Part shown: positions 1-7,499 of the stretch, one piece after another
Numbering within the stretch: the first letter of the stretch is position 1
How the letters are laid out: every line of letters starts with the position of its first letter
DNA from: Clostridia bacterium
GTDB taxonomy: Bacteria > Bacillota_A > Clostridia > Christensenellales > CAG-138
Length of the DNA stretch: 15,703 nucleotides
Assembly: GCA_017394605.1 (NCBI GenBank)
Contig: JAFPXU010000012.1
Span: forward strand, 1 to 15,703
Reading direction: 5' to 3'
Made by a program: the position numbers and the translations under genes
Notes under the pieces: model-generated
What the model saw: only the letters and a program-made list of their open reading frames with translations
What the model was told of the DNA's origin: nothing
Databases searched by the model: none

Positions 1-912
1 GAAGACCTTCGAGGCGCGGACGCGTTCTTCCTTCATGGCGCTCAGGCATCTCGAAAAGACCGCTTCGCCGATGAGCGTCAGCGGAACGCCCTCGTCCAGC
101 GCTGCGATGCCCGTCCATTTTCCGGTTCCCTTCTGGCCTGCCGTATCCAGGATCTTGTTTACGATCGCTTCGCCGTCCTCGTCCTTGTAGGCAAGAATGT
201 CTCTCGTGATCTCGATCAGATAACTGTCAAGCTCCATCTCGTTCCACTTCGTGAACACCTCGTGCATCTCCTCCGCGGACATGCCGAGCAGATCGCGCAT
301 GATCTGGTAGGCTTCGCAGATCAGCTGCATATCTCCGTACTCGATCCCGTTATGCACCATTTTGACGAAATGACCGGCGCCGTTTTCACCGACCCAGTCG
401 CAGCAGGGCGATCCGTCCTCGACCTTCGCGCAGATGGACTGGAAAATCGGCTTGACCGCTTCCCATGCTTTCGGAGATCCGCCGGGCATCATGGACGGTC
501 CCTTCAGCGCGCCTTCCTCGCCGCCGGAAACGCCGGTTCCGATGTACAGGAGGCCCTTGCTCTCCACATACGCCGTTCTGCGGATCGTATCCGGAAAATG
601 GCTGTTGCCGCCGTCGATGATGATATCTCCGGGCTCCAGAACTCCGAGGAGTTTTTCGATGAAGTCGTCGACCGGTCTGCCGGCTTTGACCATCATCATG
701 ACCTTGCGCGGTTTTGCGAGATTGTCGCGCAGTTCCTCCAGGGAATGGCATCCGATGATGTTCTTGCCCTTCGCTCTTCCTTCCGTAAACGCGTCGACCT
801 TTTCCACCGTACGGTTATACACGGCAACGGTAAATCCCTTGGATTCCATATTGATGACCAGGTTCTCGCCCATAACAGCAAGGCCGATCAGTCCGATGTC
901 AGCTTTTTTCAT
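1..912 (-). CDS. gnd: 6-phosphogluconate dehydrogenase, decarboxylating (C-terminal part beyond window)
   Basis: Catalyses oxidative decarboxylation of 6-phosphogluconate to ribulose 5-phosphate with NADP+, in the oxidative pentose phosphate pathway, in the cytosol. The first 304 codons are present and the frame is open to the window edge; the family is usually about 470 residues, so roughly a third is missing. Seen: N-terminal Rossmann loop GLIGLAVMGEN (7-17), NRT at 33-35 as in NADP-dependent members, IIDGGNS (98-104), GTGVSGGEEGA (125-135), the catalytic Lys/Asn segment KMVHNGIEYGDMQ (184-196), and GTGKWT (262-267). The ATG at 910-912 follows a GGGGG purine run and matches the conserved N-terminus. 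It lies alone behind its own promoter, next to other pentose genes. Identification is secure; truncation is by the window, not a mutation. Confidence 0.97.
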   Translation of the reverse strand, partial: MKKADIGLIGLAVMGENLVINMESKGFTVAVYNRTVEKVDAFTEGRAKGKNIIGCHSLEELRDNLAKPRKVMMMVKAGRPVDDFIEKLLGVLEPGDIIIDGGNSHFPDTIRRTAYVESKGLLYIGTGVSGGEEGALKGPSMMPGGSPKAWEAVKPIFQSICAKVEDGSPCCDWVGENGAGHFVKMVHNGIEYGDMQLICEAYQIMRDLLGMSAEEMHEVFTKWNEMELDSYLIEITRDILAYKDEDGEAIVNKILDTAGQKGTGKWTGIAALDEGVPLTLIGEAVFSRCLSAMKEERVRASKVF

Positions 913-1003
913 GAAATACCCCCATTATTCTGTCGATTTTTAAGTCGGTTTTGTTCATCGTCCGGGACTGTTATACATCAGTCCGCATATATCTTTATTA
1001 TAT

Positions 1004-1032
1004 ATTATAGGAACAATTCCGCGCGTTGACAA
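1004..1032 (-). promoter_or_regulatory. gnd promoter
   Basis: On the minus strand a TTGTCA box (1027-1032) and a perfect TATAAT (1004-1009) are separated by exactly 17 bases, a sigma-A-type promoter. Transcription would begin near 997, giving an 85-base leader before gnd. The leader holds a short inverted repeat, GGACTG at 965-970 pairing with CAGTCC at 979-984 across an 8-base loop; its role is unknown. Confidence 0.75.
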
Positions 1033-1097
1033 TTGAAAAGATTCCTTCAAAGGAAACGTGCTCCCCTCCGCGAAGGTTCTGTCCGAAGCATCGCGGG

Positions 1098-1265
1098 CTA
1101 ATCCTCGCCAAGGTCCCGTTTCCTTGCTCTCTTTCTGTTATATGCCCTGCGGTTCTCCGCTCTCCGGGTGACAGGACTGAGACCGCCCCACGTGTTTCTC
1201 CGCTTTCTGTCAAGTTCCCGTTTCTTTCTTTTGGAAAGCTTTTTATAGGGAATGAACTTCACCAT
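1098..1265 (-). CDS. small, highly basic conserved-type protein (55 aa), function unknown
   Basis: An ORF of 55 codons, starting ATG at 1263-1265 and ending TAG at 1098-1100. An AAGGAG ribosome-binding site (1274-1279) stands 8 bases upstream, and the start is only 15 bases past the stop of the alcohol dehydrogenase, so it looks like the last gene of that operon. The product starts MVKFIPYKKLSKRKKREL and carries NTWG (24-27), PVTRR (31-35) and AYNRK (41-45) motifs. About 40 percent of residues are Lys or Arg, and there is no signal peptide or membrane segment. Its layout reminds me of short Lys/Arg-rich proteins common in Clostridia, but I cannot name a family; RNA or DNA binding is only a guess from charge. 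Confidence 0.72.
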   Translation of the reverse strand: MVKFIPYKKLSKRKKRELDRKRRNTWGGLSPVTRRAENRRAYNRKRARKRDLGED

Positions 1266-1280
1266 GCGGGCGTCTCCTTC

Positions 1281-2327
1281 TCAATCCACATCGATCAGCA
1301 CCTTCATGGTCTGTTCGCGGTTGGCCTCGATATACTGATACGCCTTCAGATAATCTTCAAACGGGAAATGCCGGCTCTGCAGCGGCTTTAACTGGATCTT
1401 TCCCCCGCTGACCAGCCGGATCGCTTCCTCGTAGTCCTCGTGACGGTACATCATGGTCGTATCCAGCGTCAGTTCATGATCGTTCAGCGTAAACAGGTCG
1501 ACCGACGCCATGTCCGCAAAGACCGCCACCAGGATGATCGCGCTGCCCTTTCTCGCGTGCCGAACCGCCTGTCCCATCGTGATGTTGTTCCCGGCGCAGT
1601 CATAGATGACGTCCGCCTTGTCCGGTCCGAACGCGTCCGTCAACGCTTCTCCGAAATCCCTGTTTTTCGTGTTGACCGCATAGTCCGCTCCGCACCGTTT
1701 CGCGAGCGAAAGACGGTAATCCGAAACGTCCGTGGTCAGCACGGATTCGGCGCCGAGTGCCTTGACGGTCTGCGAAAGCAGAATGCCGATCGGACCCGCT
1801 CCCAGGACCGCCACTTTCGCGCCTTTCAGTTCCCGGAAACGCTTCGCCGCGTGCACGGTGACCGCAAGCGGTTCGATCATGGCGCCGTCGTCATAGTCCA
1901 TATCGTCCGGAAGAAGAGTCACTCTCGAAGCGTCCGCGCAGAAATACTCGCTGGCAGCGCCCGTTGTCTGGAATCCCATGACCTTCAGGTTCTCGCAGAG
2001 ATTGTATTTCCCGTGGCGGCAGGGATAGCATTTCCCGCAGACCACCTGCGGTTCGATCGTCACCTTCTGCCCCGCTTTGAATCCGGTCCTTTCTCCCGCG
2101 GCCGCGACCTGTCCGGACACTTCATGACCCTGGGTTACGGGATAGCCCGTGCCTGCGTGCTTCCCGTAATACACATGGATATCACTGCCGCAGATCCCGA
2201 TCCTCTTGATCCGGACCAGCACCTGATCCGGTCCGGGAACCGGTATGTCCACGTCCCGGAAGACGATCTCCGCGGGTTTTCCGTCCTTTGCGGGCGCCGT
2301 CATGACCTGCTGCTTCATCGTGTTCAT
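1281..2327 (-). CDS. zinc-dependent alcohol/polyol dehydrogenase (sorbitol/xylitol dehydrogenase-like)
   Basis: A 348-residue medium-chain dehydrogenase that most likely oxidises a polyol or secondary alcohol to the ketose or ketone with NAD+. Seen: catalytic zinc ligands C46 (GICGSD) and H68-E69 within the GHEVSGQVAAAGE signature, E152 in the EPLAV segment, four structural-zinc cysteines C97, C100, C103 and C111, and the Rossmann loop GAGPIG (176-181) with an acidic residue at the end of the next strand (D200), which favours NAD over NADP. The C-terminus MKVLIDVD is typical of the sorbitol/xylitol dehydrogenase branch. I chose the ATG at 2325-2327 because GAGGAG (2337-2342) precedes it; a longer ORF would overlap the gene before. 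It sits 19 bases after the Fe-S aldo/keto reductase gene. The true substrate cannot be read from the sequence. Confidence 0.88.
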   Translation of the reverse strand: MNTMKQQVMTAPAKDGKPAEIVFRDVDIPVPGPDQVLVRIKRIGICGSDIHVYYGKHAGTGYPVTQGHEVSGQVAAAGERTGFKAGQKVTIEPQVVCGKCYPCRHGKYNLCENLKVMGFQTTGAASEYFCADASRVTLLPDDMDYDDGAMIEPLAVTVHAAKRFRELKGAKVAVLGAGPIGILLSQTVKALGAESVLTTDVSDYRLSLAKRCGADYAVNTKNRDFGEALTDAFGPDKADVIYDCAGNNITMGQAVRHARKGSAIILVAVFADMASVDLFTLNDHELTLDTTMMYRHEDYEEAIRLVSGGKIQLKPLQSRHFPFEDYLKAYQYIEANREQTMKVLIDVD

Positions 2328-2346
2328 CCGATTTTTCTCCTCATTT

Positions 2347-3492
2347 TTATAATCCGAACAGTTCCTTTGCCTTCCGCATATAGGAGATGACATCAACGTC
2401 GAACGGGCATCTTTTTCTGCATCCGCCGCACTCGATGCAGTCGGCCGCGTGCGCCGAGAGGTTTCTGTAATGCTCCAGAACGGAGGAAGGGACCTTTTCC
2501 TGCGTCACGGCGAGATCGTACAGTTTGTTGACCATCGCGATGTCGATCTGCGACGGGCACGGCTTGCAGTGGTTGCAGTAGGTGCACATATCCCTGTAGG
2601 CATGTCTGGACGCGCCGGCAAGCACGGACGCATAATCCTTTTCCGCGTCCGTTGCGGTCTCATATGCGACGGCCGCGTCCACATGCGCGGGCTCGCTGTA
2701 TCCGACAAGGACGGAGGCGACGGCAGGTCTTGTCAGGGCATAATGCAGGCACTGAACGGGTGTCAGCGCGACCCCGAACGGAGAGCGTTTCGCGTCGAAC
2801 AGTCTTCCGCTCGCAAGTCCTTTCATGACGGTGATCCCGATCCCCTCGCGCTCGCACATGGCGTAAAGCTCCGCGCGGTCGCGGTAGATCCCGCCGAGCC
2901 CTGCGTCGAACTCCTCCGCCCGGTAATCCTCTAGGTCCTCGGACGGCGGAAGCATGTCGAACACGGGGTTGACGGAAAACATCAGCATCTCCACGATCCC
3001 GGACTGAACCGCCTGTTTTGCGATCAGGGGGTTATGGGTGGACAGCCCGATATGACAGACCGTTCCGTTTTCCTTCTGTTTCATGACATACTGAAGAAAC
3101 GGGGAATCCTGGATCCTGTCCCATTCCGCCTGCTCATCGACGTAATGGATCATTCCGATGTCGAAATAATCCGTGTGAAGCCTCCTGAGTTCATCCTCGA
3201 AAGCGGGGATCACGTGCTTCAGATCGCGCGAGCGCAGATACTGCCCGTTCTGCCACGTCGCGCCGAAATGTCCCTGAATGATCCACCTGTCGCGGAATCC
3301 GCGGATCGAATCTCCGAGGTTGGAACGGACCTCCGGATCGCTCATCCAGCAGTCGCAGATGTTGATCCCGTGCTCCATGCAGCGGTCGGCGATCGCCTTT
3401 CCCTCTTCTCTTGTCTTCCCCTCGAGCCATTCCGGACCGTATCCGATCTCGGATACCATCAGGCCCGTCTTTCCAAGCTGTCTGTAACGCAT
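2347..3492 (-). CDS. aldo/keto reductase-like protein with C-terminal double 4Fe-4S domain
   Basis: A 381-residue two-part protein. Residues 1-280 form an aldo/keto reductase barrel (starts MRYRQLGKTGLMVSEIGYG; RLHTDYFDIGMIHYVDE at 104-120). Residues 303-365 carry eight cysteines in two 4Fe-4S patterns: C303, C306, C309, C312 followed by Pro, and C352, C355, C358, C362 followed by Pro. This architecture is known in anaerobes (COG1453-like), probably a cytosolic oxidoreductase. Odd: the usual Tyr and Lys of the catalytic tetrad are not visible; the aligned places read CDCWMSDPE (46-54) and IIQGHFG (71-77), while His116 remains. Start chosen at 3490-3492, where GGAG lies upstream and the conserved N-terminus begins. 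First gene of a leftward operon with the zinc dehydrogenase. Substrate unknown. Confidence 0.88.
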   Translation of the reverse strand: MRYRQLGKTGLMVSEIGYGPEWLEGKTREEGKAIADRCMEHGINICDCWMSDPEVRSNLGDSIRGFRDRWIIQGHFGATWQNGQYLRSRDLKHVIPAFEDELRRLHTDYFDIGMIHYVDEQAEWDRIQDSPFLQYVMKQKENGTVCHIGLSTHNPLIAKQAVQSGIVEMLMFSVNPVFDMLPPSEDLEDYRAEEFDAGLGGIYRDRAELYAMCEREGIGITVMKGLASGRLFDAKRSPFGVALTPVQCLHYALTRPAVASVLVGYSEPAHVDAAVAYETATDAEKDYASVLAGASRHAYRDMCTYCNHCKPCPSQIDIAMVNKLYDLAVTQEKVPSSVLEHYRNLSAHAADCIECGGCRKRCPFDVDVISYMRKAKELFGL

Positions 3493-3525
3493 ATGCCCTG
3501 TCTCCGTTTCCGTTTCTTTACTTTC

Positions 3526-3555
3526 AATATACAGGAAAACAATTCCCTGCCACAA
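3526..3555 (-). promoter_or_regulatory. promoter of the aldo/keto reductase-polyol dehydrogenase operon
   Basis: On the minus strand, TTGTGG (3550-3555) and TATATT (3526-3531) are separated by 18 bases, giving a start near 3519 and a 27-base leader. The -35 box is a moderate match. It lies back to back with the nucleoside hydrolase promoter in a 143-base divergent region. Confidence 0.45.
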
Positions 3556-3594
3556 CAGTTTCCGCACGTACGTTTCCCGCGATTTCCGGCAGTA

Positions 3595-3603
3595 TGGTAT
3601 AAT
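3595..3603 (+). promoter_or_regulatory. extended -10 promoter of the nucleoside hydrolase-ribokinase operon
   Basis: TGGTATAAT fits the extended -10 form (TGn followed by a perfect TATAAT at 3598-3603). No good -35 box is seen, which is common for this promoter type. The start would be near 3610, just before the ribosome-binding site AAGGAGG around 3617-3623, leaving a very short leader. Confidence 0.6.
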
Positions 3604-3635
3604 TTTCCCATCCCGTAAGGAGGTATACAGATCTC

Positions 3636-4574
3636 ATGCAGGAACGGATTCATATCGTGCTGGACTGCGATCCCGGTCATGACGACGCAACGGCGATCAT
3701 GCTCGCCGCCAACAACCCGCGGATCTCTCTTGACGCTGTCACGACGGTGGCCGGCAATCAGACGCTTCCGAAAACAACGCGGAACGCCTGCCAGGTCCTT
3801 CAGTGGATCGGAAGAGAGGATATCCCCGTCTATGCAGGCTGTCCCGGCCCTCTGGTGCGGGATCCGGTCATCGCCGGGGACATCCACGGGGAGACCGGTC
3901 TGGACGGTCCCGTTTTCCCGGAATGCACAAAGCATCCCGAACAGTGTCACGCGGTGCTGTTCCTGATCGATCATATTCGCAAAGCCCCCTATCCCGTCAC
4001 AGTCGTCACGACGGGTCCCATGACGAATCTCGCCATGGCGCTCAGACTGGCGCCGGACATCTCCTCAAACATGGAAAAGATTGTCCTGATGGGCGGTTCG
4101 GTCGGGAACGGGAACGTCACCCCCGCCGCGGAGTTCAACATCCTGGCGGATCCCGAAGCCGCGCGCATCTGCTTTTCCGCCGGACTTCCGGTCGTTATGA
4201 TCGGACTGGACGTCACGAGAAAGGTCCTCTGCTATCCCGGGATCGTGGAACGGATGCGGAAGGTGGGAAGCTGCGCGTCCGATCTGTTCGTCGCGCTGAT
4301 GTCCCACTTCTGCAGAAAGCAGAAGGAGCTTTTCGGGTTCGACGGAGGACCGCTCCATGACCCCGTTACGGTCGCCTATCTGACCGACCCGTCCGTTCTG
4401 ACCCTGAAGGACTGCAGCATCGAGATCGATACGTCAGGAGGCCCTTCCTACGGAAGGACCAACTGCGATGTGTTCGGTTATACAAGGAAAAAGATCAACG
4501 CGAAAGCCGCGCTGAATATCGACGCGGACCGCTTCTGGAATCTGATCGAGGATTGTTTCCGGAGGTATCTGTGA
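3636..4574 (+). CDS. inosine/uridine-preferring nucleoside hydrolase
   Basis: Hydrolyses ribonucleosides to a free base and ribose; a cytosolic, calcium-dependent enzyme in the family. The protein is 312 residues, the family's normal length. Seen: DCDPGHDD (10-17), whose Asp12, Asp16 and Asp17 correspond to family calcium ligands; T126 in TTGPMTN; EFNILADPEAA (166-176), which binds ribose; and H241-D242 in GGPLHDP. The loop DIHGETGLDG (82-91) also fits. Purine versus pyrimidine preference cannot be decided. The ATG has an AAGGAGG 12 bases upstream, a slightly long spacing. Its stop overlaps the ribokinase start (TGATG), so the two are translationally coupled: released ribose is passed to the kinase. 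Confidence 0.94.
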   Translation: MQERIHIVLDCDPGHDDATAIMLAANNPRISLDAVTTVAGNQTLPKTTRNACQVLQWIGREDIPVYAGCPGPLVRDPVIAGDIHGETGLDGPVFPECTKHPEQCHAVLFLIDHIRKAPYPVTVVTTGPMTNLAMALRLAPDISSNMEKIVLMGGSVGNGNVTPAAEFNILADPEAARICFSAGLPVVMIGLDVTRKVLCYPGIVERMRKVGSCASDLFVALMSHFCRKQKELFGFDGGPLHDPVTVAYLTDPSVLTLKDCSIEIDTSGGPSYGRTNCDVFGYTRKKINAKAALNIDADRFWNLIEDCFRRYL

Positions 4575-5455
4575 TGCGTGTTCTCTGTTTCGGTTCCGCG
4601 AATATCGATTACGTCTATCCCGTCCCCCATTTCGTAACCGCCGGCGAGACGCTGGCGGCAGGAATCCGGGAGATGCACCCCGGCGGGAAGGGGCTGAATC
4701 AGGCTGTCGCGCTCGCCCGTGCGGGAGCTCCGACCGCGTTTGCCGGAAAAGCCGGCGAAGACGGACTGTTTCTGAAAAAGCTTCTGTCGGACAGCGGTGC
4801 GGATACCGATCGGTTTGAGACCGTCGCCGGGACGCCGACTGGACACGCCGTGATCCAGCGGGATCCGTCTGGGCAGAACTGCATCCTCCTGTACAGCGGC
4901 GCCAACGGGACGGTGGATCCGGCTTTTGCCGACCGCGTCCTGTCGGACTACGGCAGCGGGGATATCCTGCTCGTCCAGAACGAGATCCCGTTTGTGCCAT
5001 ATATCATCCGGAAGGCAAAATCGTCGGGCATGACCGTGATCGTCAATCCGTCCCCCGTCACGGAGGACATGAAAGACTGGCCGTGGGAATGCGTCGATCT
5101 CATCATCCTGAACGAAACGGAAGGAGCGTTCTTTACCTGTACAAAAGCACTGACCGCAGGGAGCGCCTCCCTTCTCCGCTCCTGTTTCCCGGACACGGAC
5201 ATCGTTCTGACTCTCGGGGCGGAAGGCTCCGTATATACCGGCGCTCAGGGAACCTGTTCCGTTCCGGCGTACCCCGCCGAAGCAGTCGACACGACAGGCG
5301 CCGGCGACACATACACGGGCTATCTTATTGCGGAACTGGCACGGGGCAGTACCGTCCGCACCGCGATGGAAACCGCGTCCAGAGCGGCATCGCTTGCCGT
5401 TTCCAGACCGGGCGCCGCGTCTTCCATCCCCTGTCTTTCCGAACTGATCCCGTAA
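4574..5455 (+). CDS. rbsK: ribokinase (PfkB family)
   Basis: Phosphorylates D-ribose with ATP to ribose 5-phosphate. The 293-residue protein shows the PfkB signatures: GSANIDYV (7-14), GGKGLNQA (37-44) for sugar binding, NETE (180-183), TLGAEGS (213-219) and DTTGAGD (239-245), whose last Asp (D245) is the catalytic base next to the anion hole. The start at 4574-4576 shares its A with the nucleoside hydrolase TGA stop and has GGAGG at 4561-4565; a longer ORF from 4553 lies inside the upstream gene and is rejected. Context (nucleoside hydrolase in front, gnd close by) supports ribose from nucleosides rather than from an importer, since no ribose transporter is present. Another PfkB sugar kinase such as a deoxyribokinase cannot be excluded. 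Confidence 0.9.
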   Translation: MRVLCFGSANIDYVYPVPHFVTAGETLAAGIREMHPGGKGLNQAVALARAGAPTAFAGKAGEDGLFLKKLLSDSGADTDRFETVAGTPTGHAVIQRDPSGQNCILLYSGANGTVDPAFADRVLSDYGSGDILLVQNEIPFVPYIIRKAKSSGMTVIVNPSPVTEDMKDWPWECVDLIILNETEGAFFTCTKALTAGSASLLRSCFPDTDIVLTLGAEGSVYTGAQGTCSVPAYPAEAVDTTGAGDTYTGYLIAELARGSTVRTAMETASRAASLAVSRPGAASSIPCLSELIP

Positions 5456-5542
5456 CGCGCCGCGCATGCGCTCACAGGCGGGTCAGCACATATAAAGGCT
5501 TCATGAAAATGATAGGATTCCGATGATCAGGAGGAAAACGAT

Positions 5543-6295
5543 ATGCCGCAGAATGAAACGATCCGGCAGCTTCTGGACCGGAGATCGGTCCGGGTATTTG
5601 AGGACACACCCGTAACAAAAGAGGAAAAAACCTCTATCCTTGTCGCTGCCTGCAACGCCCCGACAGCGGGAAACCAGCAGATGTATTCCATACTGGACAT
5701 TACGGATCAGGAGATCAAAAACCGTCTCGCCGTTCTCTGCGACAATCAGCCGTTCATCGCTTCCGCGCCGCTTGTACTGATCTTCGCGGCGGATCAGCAA
5801 CGGTGGTACGACGCCTATCTGCTCGAAAACGCCTCTCCCCGGCTGCCGGAGGAGGGTGACCTTATGCTGGCTGTCACCGACGCGTGCATTGCCGCGCAGA
5901 ACGCCGTTACCGCGGCACAGAGTCTCGGAATCGGTTCCTGCTACATCGGGGACATCATGGAAAACTGCGCGCAGGTCCGCGATCTTCTGGATCTCCCGCC
6001 CTACGTGTTCCCGTGCGCCATGCTCGTGTTCGGAAGACCGGCTCGCTTCCCCGTAGGCTCGAAAAAACCGCCCCGTTTCGCGCTTTCGGACATCGTGTTC
6101 GAAAACAGGTATAAAAGAAAGGCCGAAGACGAGCTTCGGTCCGCCATGGCTGTAAAGAATACCGGCGTCAGGCCGTACGCGGACTGGATCCGCGCGTTCT
6201 GCGGCAGAAAATACGATTCCGATTTTTCGAAGGAGATGAGCCGCTCGGTACGGGAATACCTTTCCTCCTTTTCCGGCCGTTCAGGCCAGCTGTGA
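5543..6295 (+). CDS. nitroreductase-family FMN oxidoreductase
   Basis: A 250-residue flavoprotein of the nitroreductase superfamily, NfsA/FRP-like in size and with a C-terminal extension. Such enzymes use NAD(P)H and bound FMN to reduce nitro compounds, quinones or flavins; the physiological substrate is unknown. Seen: LLDRRSVRVFEDTPVTKEE near the N-terminus (10-28), the FMN-binding stretch NAPTAGNQQMY (38-48), DACIAAQNAVTAAQSLGIG in the middle, and MLVFGRPA before an Arg/Lys-rich tail. The ATG follows AGGAGG with 8 bases between. It begins 87 bases after the ribokinase with no terminator between, so it could be co-transcribed. Its last 15 bases overlap, tail to tail, the gene on the other strand. 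Confidence 0.88.
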   Translation: MPQNETIRQLLDRRSVRVFEDTPVTKEEKTSILVAACNAPTAGNQQMYSILDITDQEIKNRLAVLCDNQPFIASAPLVLIFAADQQRWYDAYLLENASPRLPEEGDLMLAVTDACIAAQNAVTAAQSLGIGSCYIGDIMENCAQVRDLLDLPPYVFPCAMLVFGRPARFPVGSKKPPRFALSDIVFENRYKRKAEDELRSAMAVKNTGVRPYADWIRAFCGRKYDSDFSKEMSRSVREYLSSFSGRSGQL

Positions 6296-7378
6296 CAGCA
6301 TATCGGGAAATATGGTCTCCTTGGTGACCTGAATGATCCTGTCTGCAAAATCCGACAGACACGGATCGTTTTTCATGGCTTTGAGCATCCTCGCCTTTTC
6401 CAGCATGGAAAGCTTGGAGAGCTCCGTGACCGAACGTGCGCCGGTGGCTGTCATCTTGGAGAACAGCGTGTCAATAAACGTTTCCTTCTCGCTGTCGGAC
6501 ATTCTTTCCAGCGTTTCCGCCACGATCTCCTTGATGTTGCCGCTGATCGTTCCGAGCCCTGTCTCGCGGATAAAATCCGTCCCGAGCACATCCCAGTTGA
6601 ATCCGTCATGCGTAAGGGGGCCTTTCATGCTGGAATGCACGTAAACCGGTGTCCCCGCCATGTTCAAAAGCGTGCCCACGATTGAATTCTGCGGAAGGAC
6701 CGTGATCACCCTGTCTTTAATCTCCAGATACCCTTCGCTGCTCAGAAAGTCATCCCGGAAACCCGGTCCGTCGAAGCTGACCGCGCTGATGATCCTGCTG
6801 CGGATCTCCTGCGGGACGCTTGCGGCAGCGTAAATCGCGAGATTCCCTCCCTTGGAATGTCCCGTCGTCATAAGTCTGCCCGGATATTTCTTGGCGACGC
6901 GCTTCAGATACTCCACCGCGTCACGCTGTGCCGGAACTCTGTCCATAACGGCAAGGTTGCAGTCCTCTTTCCAGCCAATCAGCGTATCGTCCGTTCCCCG
7001 GAAGGAAACGCACGCGAGGTCGTCCGACAGGCGGATTGTGACCGCCGCGAACTGTTCCTCCTTTTCATACCGTATCCGGCTGCCGTATCCGCAGAGCACG
7101 GCATGCCGGAACCGTTCCGTGCGGCAGAGCTCGCTGAACATGGTCAGCACATACCTGGACTGCAGGACGCCAATACTCTCATAATCGTCCGAATGCGTTT
7201 TGAAGTAGGCTTCGCTCGCTTCTTCCACCGAGGTTTCCTTCTTGCCGGATGAAACAATATCCTGATAATCCGGCGTTGAGAGCTGAGAAAAAATGAACTG
7301 ATCCACGAGATTGATCGGGGATTTATCAAAGGTCAGATCCCCTCTCCACAAAAGATAATCAAGCGTATTGAACGGCAT
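6281..7378 (-). CDS. Mbeg1-like (DUF2974) alpha/beta hydrolase
   Basis: A 365-residue protein with the start MPFNTLDYLLWRGDLTF and the lipase-like nucleophile elbow TTGHSKGGN (171-179), Ser175 being the predicted nucleophile. CVSFRGTDDTLIGWKED (123-139) precedes it, as in class-3 lipase-type folds. SFDGPGF (201-207) may supply the acid, and VHSSMKGPLTHDGF (247-260) holds His248 and His257, of which one may complete the triad. No signal peptide, so probably cytoplasmic. The family is widespread in Firmicutes; its substrate is not established to my knowledge. The ATG at 7376-7378 is preferred because GGAGG (7385-7389) lies just upstream; 19 extra in-frame codons further upstream do not resemble coding sequence. 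Confidence 0.85.
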   Translation of the reverse strand: MPFNTLDYLLWRGDLTFDKSPINLVDQFIFSQLSTPDYQDIVSSGKKETSVEEASEAYFKTHSDDYESIGVLQSRYVLTMFSELCRTERFRHAVLCGYGSRIRYEKEEQFAAVTIRLSDDLACVSFRGTDDTLIGWKEDCNLAVMDRVPAQRDAVEYLKRVAKKYPGRLMTTGHSKGGNLAIYAAASVPQEIRSRIISAVSFDGPGFRDDFLSSEGYLEIKDRVITVLPQNSIVGTLLNMAGTPVYVHSSMKGPLTHDGFNWDVLGTDFIRETGLGTISGNIKEIVAETLERMSDSEKETFIDTLFSKMTATGARSVTELSKLSMLEKARMLKAMKNDPCLSDFADRIIQVTKETIFPDMLSQLA

Positions 7379-7406
7379 ACTGCTCCTCCAAAGCTCTTTT
7401 GATATT

Positions 7407-7435
7407 ATTATCGCACACGAACGGGCGTTTGTCAC
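7407..7435 (-). promoter_or_regulatory. promoter of the Mbeg1-like gene
   Basis: GTGACA (7430-7435) and GATAAT (7407-7412) on the minus strand are 17 bases apart, each one mismatch from consensus. The start would be near 7400. The -35 box overlaps a 6-base inverted repeat (CGTTTG at 7426-7431, CAAACG at 7441-7446), a possible operator. Confidence 0.6.
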
Positions 7436-7446
7436 AGCCGCAAACG
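7426..7446. promoter_or_regulatory. inverted repeat, possible operator
   Basis: CGTTTG and CAAACG flank a 9-base centre in the divergent region between the Mbeg1-like gene and the lipoprotein gene. It covers the -35 of the leftward promoter, a place where a repressor could act. No regulator is encoded nearby, so the role is inference. Confidence 0.3.
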
Positions 7447-7470
7447 GTCACAGGAACCGAATTTCGGTCT

Positions 7471-7499
7471 TTTCACTTTCCGTACGGATATATTATAAT
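7471..7499 (+). promoter_or_regulatory. promoter of the lipoprotein gene
   Basis: A perfect TATAAT at 7494-7499 in an A/T-rich run, with a weak -35 (TTTCAC, 7471-7476) 17 bases upstream. The start would be near 7506, about 60 bases before the ATG. Confidence 0.5.

Noticed and set aside
262..1029. Long plus-strand ORF of 255 codons
   Set aside because: It is the antisense shadow of gnd; the minus-strand frame carries every conserved 6-phosphogluconate dehydrogenase motif.
998..1391. ORFs of 71 and 121 codons over the gnd-dehydrogenase gap
   Set aside because: They cross the gnd promoter or overlap the small basic gene in other frames and have no ribosome-binding site.
1440..2390. Plus-strand ORF of 316 codons
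   Set aside because: Antisense shadow of the zinc dehydrogenase, rich in Arg/His/Asp as expected of such shadows.
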